A DNA stretch of 7,899 bases from an uncultured Collinsella sp. (GTDB lineage: Bacteria; Actinomycetota; Coriobacteriia; Coriobacteriales; Coriobacteriaceae): the NCBI GenBank assembly GCA_900757705.1, contig CAAEOW010000122.1:1-7899 (forward strand), written 5' to 3'. Below, piece after piece: positions 1-3,694 of the stretch (positions are counted from its first letter, which is position 1; the number at the start of each line of letters is the position of its first letter). The notes below the pieces were generated by a model, which saw only the letters and a list, made by a program, of their open reading frames with translations, was not told the origin of the DNA and ran no database searches. Both the position numbers and the translations under genes were made by a program.

Positions 1-465
1 AAGTTCTTCTTGCCGCAGCTCATGGCCTCGGCCGAGGCCGCGCGCGTGGGCTTCGATACCATCAAACGCCTGATGCCCGCCGGCGAGATTGCCGACAAGG
101 GTAAGATCTGCGTGGCCACCGTCAAGGGCGATATCCACGACATCGGTAAGAACATCGTCAAGATGCTGCTCGATAACTACGGCTATACCGTCTTTGATCT
201 GGGTCGCGACGTCGATCCGCAGGAGGTGCTCAAGACCGTCAAGGAGCGCGACATTAAGCTCGTCGGCCTCTCGGCGCTTATGACCACTACGGTCGTCGCC
301 ATGGAGGAGACCATCAAACTGCTTCATGCCGAGGTGCCGGGTGTCAAGATCATCGTAGGCGGCGCCGTGCTCACCCCCGAATACGCCAAGCAGATCGGCG
401 CGGACTACTACGCCAAGGACGCCGCCGAAAGCGCCCGTATCGCCGAAGAGGTCTTTGGGCAGTAA
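1..465 (+). CDS. metH: Methionine synthase, C-terminal cobalamin-binding domain (5' truncated by window)
   Basis: The reading frame is open from the first base and ends at TAA 463-465, giving 154 visible residues; the start lies outside the window. The visible part is the cobalamin-binding region of B12-dependent methionine synthase, which carries the methyl group from methyltetrahydrofolate to homocysteine in the cytosol. Residues 1-25 (FLPQLMASAEAA) match the end of the helical cap domain. Residues 43-53 hold the DxHxxG signature as GDIHDIGKNIV, with His46 the expected lower cobalt ligand. SALMTTT (91-97) and VGGAVLTPEYA (119-129) are further Rossmann-fold landmarks of MetH. The protein stops directly after this domain, so it lacks the C-terminal AdoMet reactivation domain of E. 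coli MetH. This fits the short MetH form of many anaerobes, where reactivation would need a separate protein. A corrinoid protein of a methylamine or methanol system is the alternative, but the cap sequence and the SALMTTT stretch favour MetH. Confidence 0.85.
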   Translation, partial: KFFLPQLMASAEAARVGFDTIKRLMPAGEIADKGKICVATVKGDIHDIGKNIVKMLLDNYGYTVFDLGRDVDPQEVLKTVKERDIKLVGLSALMTTTVVAMEETIKLLHAEVPGVKIIVGGAVLTPEYAKQIGADYYAKDAAESARIAEEVFGQ

Positions 466-490
466 CACAACGGAAACAACCGAGCACCAA

Positions 491-528
491 AACGTGCCGC
501 ATGCGCCACTTGGCACGTGCGGCACGTT
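491..528. repeat. Long hairpin between metH and the DUF711 gene, possible terminator without U-run
   Basis: Arms 491-508 and 511-528 are inverted copies. The outer 11 bases (AACGTGCCGCA) pair perfectly, then come one G-U wobble, one C-A mismatch and a further GCC/GGC pairing, with ACTT as a realistic loop. The hairpin lies 25 nt after the metH stop and about 45 nt before the next start codon. On the + strand only TT follows the stem, so it does not fit the classical intrinsic terminator, although four A bases (489-492) precede the stem and would give a short U-run on the opposite strand. It may stop or attenuate metH transcription, or stabilise the mRNA 3' end. The structure is seen in the sequence; the role is inferred. 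Confidence 0.6.
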
Positions 529-561
529 AGAATAGATGGGACTATGCTCGTTTTGGCAGAT

Positions 562-566
562 AGGAG
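562..566 (+). promoter_or_regulatory. Shine-Dalgarno AGGAG of the DUF711 gene
   Basis: AGGAG lies 7 nt before the ATG at 574 and decides the start. The frame stays open further upstream (an earlier ATG at 517), but that ATG falls inside the hairpin 491-528, has no ribosome-binding site, and would add residues absent from the conserved family N-terminus. Confidence 0.75.
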
Positions 567-573
567 CGCAAGG

Positions 574-1938
574 ATGGCGATCACGCCCGCAGAAATCGCG
601 GAAACCCGCGGCATGGTTGAGGAGCAGAACCTCGACATCAGGACCATCACCATGGGTGTTTCGCTCATGGGTTGCGGTGACGAGAACCTCGACCGCATGT
701 GCACGAAGATCTACGACCACGTGACGCACACGGCTGAGCACCTGGTCGAGACCGCCGAGAACCTCGAGCGCGAGTACGGTATCCCCATCGTCAACAAGCG
801 CGTCTCCGTCACCCCGGTGGCGCAGATCGCCGCTTGCTGCAAGGATGAGGACCTCACCCCCATCGCGCATGCCCTCGACCGCGCGGCCGAGACCCTCGGC
901 ATCGACTACCTGGGTGGCTTCTCCGCACTCGTCCAGAAGGGCATCGGCGACGCCGACCGCCGCGTCATCCAGTCCATCCCGCAGGCGCTCGCCACCACGA
1001 GTCGTGTTTGCTCCAGCGTCAATGTCGCCAGCCTGCGTGCCGGCATCAACATGGACGCCGTACTCATGGCTGCACAGACCATCATCGACGCCGCTAAGCT
1101 CACGGCCGACCAGGACTCCGTCGGCGCTTCCAAGTTTGTCTGCTTTGCCAATATGGTCGAGGACTCCCCGTTTATGGCGGGCGCCGTCCACGGCGGTGGC
1201 GAGGCCGACGCCGTCATCAACGTTGGTGTCTCAGGCCCCGGCGTTATGGCCGCAGCCCTGGAGACGCTGCCCGATTCCGCATCGATGATGGAGGTCGCCG
1301 AAAAGATTAAGCAGACCGCCTTTAAGATCACCCGTGCCGGCGAGCTCATGAGCCGCGAGGCCGCCCATCGCCTGGGTGTCGAGAAGGGCATCGTCGACCT
1401 GTCGCTGGCACCTACGCCTGCCATCGGCGACTCCGTCGCGCGCATCCTCGAGATCATCGGCGTGGGCACCTGCGGTGGCCCCGGCACGACCTGTGCGCTC
1501 GCCATGCTCAACGATGCCGTCAAGAAGGGCGGCGTCATGGCCAGCTCCAGCGTGGGCGGTCTCTCCGGCGCCTTTATCCCCGTGTCCGAGGATGCCGGCA
1601 TGATCGCCGCCGTCGAGGCCGGCGCGCTTTCGCTCGAGAAGCTCGAGGCTATGACCTGCGTGTGCTCCGTTGGCCTGGACATGATCGCCATCCCCGGTGA
1701 CACCCCGGTCGAGACCATCGCCGGCATCATCGCCGACGAGATGGCTATCGGCGTCATCAACAATAAGACCACGGCCGTGCGCGTGATTCCCGCCATCGGC
1801 AAGGGCGTGGGCGACTGCGTCGAGTACGGTGGCCTGTTCGGCCGTGCGCCCATCATGCCGGTGAACCCCAACGCCGGCACCGTGCTTGCCCACCGTGGTG
1901 GACGCTTCCCGGCGCCGCTGAACTCGCTGAAGAACTAG
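574..1938 (+). CDS. DUF711 / UPF0210 family (PFL-like family) protein
   Basis: This encodes 454 residues, close to the usual ~450 of the UPF0210/DUF711 family, which is related in fold to pyruvate formate-lyase-type proteins but has no established reaction. Conserved blocks run along the whole length: LDIRTITMGVSLM (20-32), PIVNKRVSVTPVA (71-83), VHGGGEADAVINVGVSGPG (205-223), VGTCGGPGTTCALAMLNDAV (297-316), SSSVGGLSGAFIPVSEDAGM (324-343) and ADEMAIGVINNKTTAVRVIP (387-406). No signal peptide or membrane segment is seen, so it should be cytosolic. The start at 574 is chosen for its AGGAG and family fit. In many firmicutes and archaea the gene follows a small ACT-domain (UPF0237) gene, which suggests a link to amino-acid sensing. 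No such partner lies next to it here; the upstream gene is metH. Codon use is strongly C/G-ending, like metH and yhbY. The family assignment is firm; the biochemical role is unknown. Confidence 0.9.
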   Translation: MAITPAEIAETRGMVEEQNLDIRTITMGVSLMGCGDENLDRMCTKIYDHVTHTAEHLVETAENLEREYGIPIVNKRVSVTPVAQIAACCKDEDLTPIAHALDRAAETLGIDYLGGFSALVQKGIGDADRRVIQSIPQALATTSRVCSSVNVASLRAGINMDAVLMAAQTIIDAAKLTADQDSVGASKFVCFANMVEDSPFMAGAVHGGGEADAVINVGVSGPGVMAAALETLPDSASMMEVAEKIKQTAFKITRAGELMSREAAHRLGVEKGIVDLSLAPTPAIGDSVARILEIIGVGTCGGPGTTCALAMLNDAVKKGGVMASSSVGGLSGAFIPVSEDAGMIAAVEAGALSLEKLEAMTCVCSVGLDMIAIPGDTPVETIAGIIADEMAIGVINNKTTAVRVIPAIGKGVGDCVEYGGLFGRAPIMPVNPNAGTVLAHRGGRFPAPLNSLKN

Positions 1939-1953
1939 CTGAGGGACTAGCGA

Positions 1954-2087
1954 GGAGCCCCGGGGAGGGCAAATATATAAGGTCGCCTGCTCGGACAGTC
2001 CTGACTCGCACGGAGAGCACATTAAGTGCTCTCCGGCTCGTGCGGAACTCGCGATCGACCTTATATATTTGCCCTCCCCGGGGCTCC
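1954..2087. repeat. 134-bp element with perfect 32-bp inverted repeats and an internal hairpin
   Basis: The left arm (1954-1985) and right arm (2056-2087) are exact reverse complements over 32 bp. Each arm carries the self-complementary block CCCCGGGG and the AT-rich block AAATATATAA, which stands out in GC-rich surroundings. The 70-nt core (1986-2055) holds a second perfect stem, 2011-2020 with 2026-2035 (CGGAGAGCAC, loop ATTAA), which CGCAC/GTGCG at 2007-2011/2040-2044 could extend with a bulge. No reading frame is plausible inside. No target-site duplication is visible at the outer ends (..AGCGA on the left, CGCAC.. on the right). It begins 15 nt after the DUF711 stop. It could be a MITE-like mobile repeat, a long RNA stem acting as a 3' end or terminator, or part of a leader for the next gene. 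The inverted repeat is directly visible; its nature is inference. Confidence 0.9.
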
Positions 2088-2164
2088 CGCACAACGGGAC
2101 CTCGGTTGAGTTCTATCCCGGTTGCAGTCGCTTCGCTCCTGCACCGCATGGTCGATATTGCGGT

Positions 2165-2195
2165 TTGACGTTGGATCGGTTCTTTCTGATATATG
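2165..2195 (+). promoter_or_regulatory. Weak sigma-70-like promoter candidate
   Basis: TTGACG (2165-2170) resembles a -35 box. TATATG (2190-2195) is the best -10 match, but the spacer is 19 nt; GATATA at 17 nt is a poorer match. Transcription would start near 2201, at the very base of the terminator stem that follows. A functional promoter in this position is therefore doubtful unless read-through is efficient. Confidence 0.3.
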
Positions 2196-2201
2196 CTGGT
2201 T

Positions 2202-2233
2202 GCGGCTCTTCTTTTGGGAGGAGTCGCTTTTTT
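2202..2233 (+). terminator. Intrinsic terminator or attenuator just upstream of the methyltransferase
   Basis: GCGGCTCTTC (2202-2211) pairs with GAGGAGTCGC (2218-2227) over 10 bp with two G-U wobbles, has a 6-nt loop TTTTGG, and is followed at once by six T (2228-2233). It ends 5 nt before the Shine-Dalgarno of the methyltransferase, so no promoter fits between it and that gene. Either it ends transcription from upstream, or it acts as an attenuator whose read-through controls the methyltransferase. Confidence 0.8.
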
Positions 2234-2238
2234 GTTGT

Positions 2239-2245
2239 GAGGGGG
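2239..2245 (+). promoter_or_regulatory. Shine-Dalgarno GAGGGGG deciding a GTG start
   Basis: The G-rich GAGGGGG lies 7 nt before GTG 2253. An ATG at 2246 is in another frame. In the correct frame the TGA at 2238-2240 closes the region upstream, so GTG 2253 is the first possible start with good spacing. Confidence 0.7.
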
Positions 2246-2252
2246 ATGGCCC

Positions 2253-3140
2253 GTGGCTGATGGTGTAATTCAATCTGAGCTGCTTTCTGCGGATTGGAAT
2301 GAGGAATGGATGCGCCTGCAGGCTGGTCGGCGGCGGGCTGATGATTCTTTTGAGTGGGATAAGCGGGCTCGGCATTTTCGGCCGCTTGAGACTGCTCCGT
2401 ATGCCCGGGACTTTATGAAGCTGTTGGCGTTAAAGCCTGGTGAGTCCGTGCTGGATATGGGGTGTGGGGCTGGGTCGATTGCTATTCCGCTTGCTCAGGC
2501 TGGACATCCTGTGATTGCTGCTGACTTTTCCCCTGCTATGTTGGGCACGCTTGATGCTGGCATTGAGTACTATGGGCTCGAGGATCGCATTACACCGCTT
2601 GAGCTTGCTTGGGATGATGATTGGGATTTGGTTGGACCGGTCGCGAAAGCGGTAGATGTTGCCTTTGCCAGTCGCTCTGTCACCACGACCAACCTTAAAG
2701 GCGCGCTTGCCAAGCTTGATCGAACGGCTCGTCGGCGTTGTGCCGTCACGATGGTCGCCAACTCCAGCCCGCGCTATGACCTGCACCTGATGAACGCCAT
2801 CGGTGCCTCGGTTACCTGCAGTAATGGCTTTGTGTATGCCTTTAATATCCTCATTCAGATGGGTGCCCTGCCGCAGGTTACGTACTTTGAATCGCCTCGT
2901 CGCGATACCTTCGATAGCCTTGAGGCGGGCGTGGAGGACTTCTCCCGTATGCTCGAGCACGGTAACGAGGATAAGATCGACCGCCTGCGCGACTACATCG
3001 CTCAACACATGATTGAGAACCCCCATGCCGGTGAGCCGGGCTCCAAGGGCGTGCCGCAGGGGCGCTATATGCTCGATCATGTCCGCAAGGTTCGTTGGGC
3101 GTTTATTGCATGGGAGCCGGTCTCTTCGTGCCGCCCATAG
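2253..3140 (+). CDS. Class I SAM-dependent methyltransferase
   Basis: This encodes 295 residues starting with GTG. The Rossmann-fold SAM-binding motif I is clear at residues 66-76 (VLDMGCGAGSI), followed by PLAQAGHPVIAADFSPAML with the acidic residue of motif II at Asp91. An N-terminal helical part (about 1-60, with WNEEWMRLQAGRRRADDSFEW) precedes the domain, and the C-terminal part (about 190-290) is probably substrate-specific. No membrane segment or signal peptide is seen, so it should be cytosolic. The substrate cannot be read from the sequence; the head domain does not match a small-molecule or RNA methyltransferase that I recognise. Codon use changes inside the gene: up to about residue 135 Ala is mostly GCT and many codons end in T, while later Ala is mostly GCC and C-ending codons dominate. 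The gene sits behind an intrinsic terminator and a structured leader, which suggests conditional expression. The methyltransferase call is firm; the function beyond that is open. Confidence 0.85.
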   Translation: MADGVIQSELLSADWNEEWMRLQAGRRRADDSFEWDKRARHFRPLETAPYARDFMKLLALKPGESVLDMGCGAGSIAIPLAQAGHPVIAADFSPAMLGTLDAGIEYYGLEDRITPLELAWDDDWDLVGPVAKAVDVAFASRSVTTTNLKGALAKLDRTARRRCAVTMVANSSPRYDLHLMNAIGASVTCSNGFVYAFNILIQMGALPQVTYFESPRRDTFDSLEAGVEDFSRMLEHGNEDKIDRLRDYIAQHMIENPHAGEPGSKGVPQGRYMLDHVRKVRWAFIAWEPVSSCRP

Positions 3141-3279
3141 ACCGCTTTCGGCTGCCGTACACGTCCGCCTGCAACTCGCGCTGTTCTCCCGCTCGGCATC
3201 CGCATTCTTTTTGAACTGGGCAAACACGCCCCACACCGCGCCGTTCCTGCGCTATCGTGGGACAGCTCACGTAGATTAA

Positions 3280-3295
3280 GGCCCCATCGCGGGGC
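3280..3295 (+). promoter_or_regulatory. GC-rich hairpin in the yhbY 5' region
   Basis: GCCCC (3281-3285) pairs with GGGGC (3291-3295) around a 5-nt loop, and the palindrome GGGGCGCCCC (3291-3300) offers an alternative fold. No T-run follows, so it is a poor terminator for the methyltransferase. It lies about 27 nt before the yhbY start and would be in its 5' leader. The rest of the spacer 3141-3322 shows no gene and no convincing promoter. Confidence 0.4.
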
Positions 3296-3322
3296 GCCCC
3301 ATAACATAGAAAGCGAGAACCC

Positions 3323-3622
3323 ATGGCACTGACAGGAGCCCAGGTCAAGCAGCTTCGCAGCATGGCCCATCACCTCAACCCCGCCATCATCATCGGCAAG
3401 TCCGACATCAACGAGGGCACCGTCGAGCAGACGGTCGCCTACCTGGAGAAGCACGAGCTCGTTAAGTGCTCCGTACTCGATGGTTCCAGCCTTTCCGCCC
3501 GCGAGGCCGCCGAAGAGCTCGCCGACCGCTGCCATGCCGAGGTCGTCCAGGTTATCGGCCGCAAGTTCTCGCTGTATCGCGAGTCCTCGCGCAAGGACAT
3601 CGAGAAGATTAAGCTCGTCTAA
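3323..3622 (+). CDS. yhbY: Ribosome assembly RNA-binding protein YhbY (CRM domain)
   Basis: This encodes 99 residues forming a single CRM (chloroplast RNA splicing and ribosome maturation) domain, the usual size for YhbY. Family members bind pre-50S ribosomal particles and help large-subunit assembly. Landmarks are LRSMAHHLNPAIIIGKSDI (11-29), HELVKCSVL (44-52) and VQVIGRKFSLYRES (75-88). The RNA-contacting GxxG-type loop reads GKSD (25-28) here, with Asp in place of the usual last Gly (GSNG in E. coli). A short basic tail (RKDIEKIKLV) follows. Only a weak purine-rich site (AAGCGAG, 3311-3317) precedes the ATG. The gene is 182 nt downstream of the methyltransferase stop and ends before a strong terminator, so it may be the last gene of the + strand run or a single transcript. 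Confidence 0.92.
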   Translation: MALTGAQVKQLRSMAHHLNPAIIIGKSDINEGTVEQTVAYLEKHELVKCSVLDGSSLSAREAAEELADRCHAEVVQVIGRKFSLYRESSRKDIEKIKLV

Positions 3623-3661
3623 GAGCCAACGATCCGGCGAGCCAATATACATCAAGCTTGC

Positions 3662-3694
3662 GAGCGTCCGAGCAATTCGGACGCTCATTTTTTT
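3662..3694 (+). terminator. Intrinsic terminator of yhbY
   Basis: GAGCGTCCG (3662-3670) pairs perfectly with CGGACGCTC (3678-3686) around a 7-nt loop, and is followed by A and seven T (3688-3694). It is 40 nt after the yhbY stop. The last two T bases are part of the regulator's stop codon on the - strand (TAA, 3693-3695). Read on the - strand the stem is the same, but no T-run follows, so it is a poor terminator for the regulator. Confidence 0.92.

Larger units (their letters stand above)
1939..2252. other. 314-base non-coding gap between the DUF711 gene and the methyltransferase
   Basis: No credible gene is seen here on either strand. From left to right the gap holds the 134-bp inverted-repeat element, a small hairpin CGGGA/TCCCG (2095-2099 with 2116-2120), a second hairpin pairing 2120-2127 with 2139-2145 (GGTTGCAG/CTGCACC, one bulged T), a weak promoter-like pair at 2165-2195, an intrinsic terminator at 2202-2233, and the Shine-Dalgarno of the methyltransferase. 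Such a run of stems ending in a terminator next to a ribosome-binding site is unusual for a plain spacer and could be a regulated leader. Confidence 0.7.

Noticed and set aside
517..573. Upstream ATG extension of the DUF711 protein by 19 residues
   Set aside because: The extra segment lies within the hairpin 491-528 and lacks a ribosome-binding site, while ATG 574 has AGGAG and matches the family start.
906..1880. Long - strand open frame (324 codons) opposite the DUF711 gene, and another at 1231-2094
   Set aside because: Both are low-complexity (Ala, Ser, Pro, Gly, His rich) translations of the complementary strand of a highly conserved gene. Long antisense frames are expected in GC-rich coding DNA, and neither shows a recognisable family.
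1986..2055. Promoter inside the core of the inverted-repeat element, which would make it a phase-variable switch
   Set aside because: No -35/-10 pair is visible in the core on either strand, so an invertible promoter is not supported by the sequence alone.
2430..3236. 268-codon - strand open frame opposite the methyltransferase
   Set aside because: It overlaps the SAM-binding motif region of a clear gene on the other strand, and its translation shows no domain-like pattern.
3250..3280. TAGATT (3272-3277) as a yhbY -10 box
   Set aside because: No acceptable -35 hexamer lies 16-19 nt upstream, so it was not called as a promoter.
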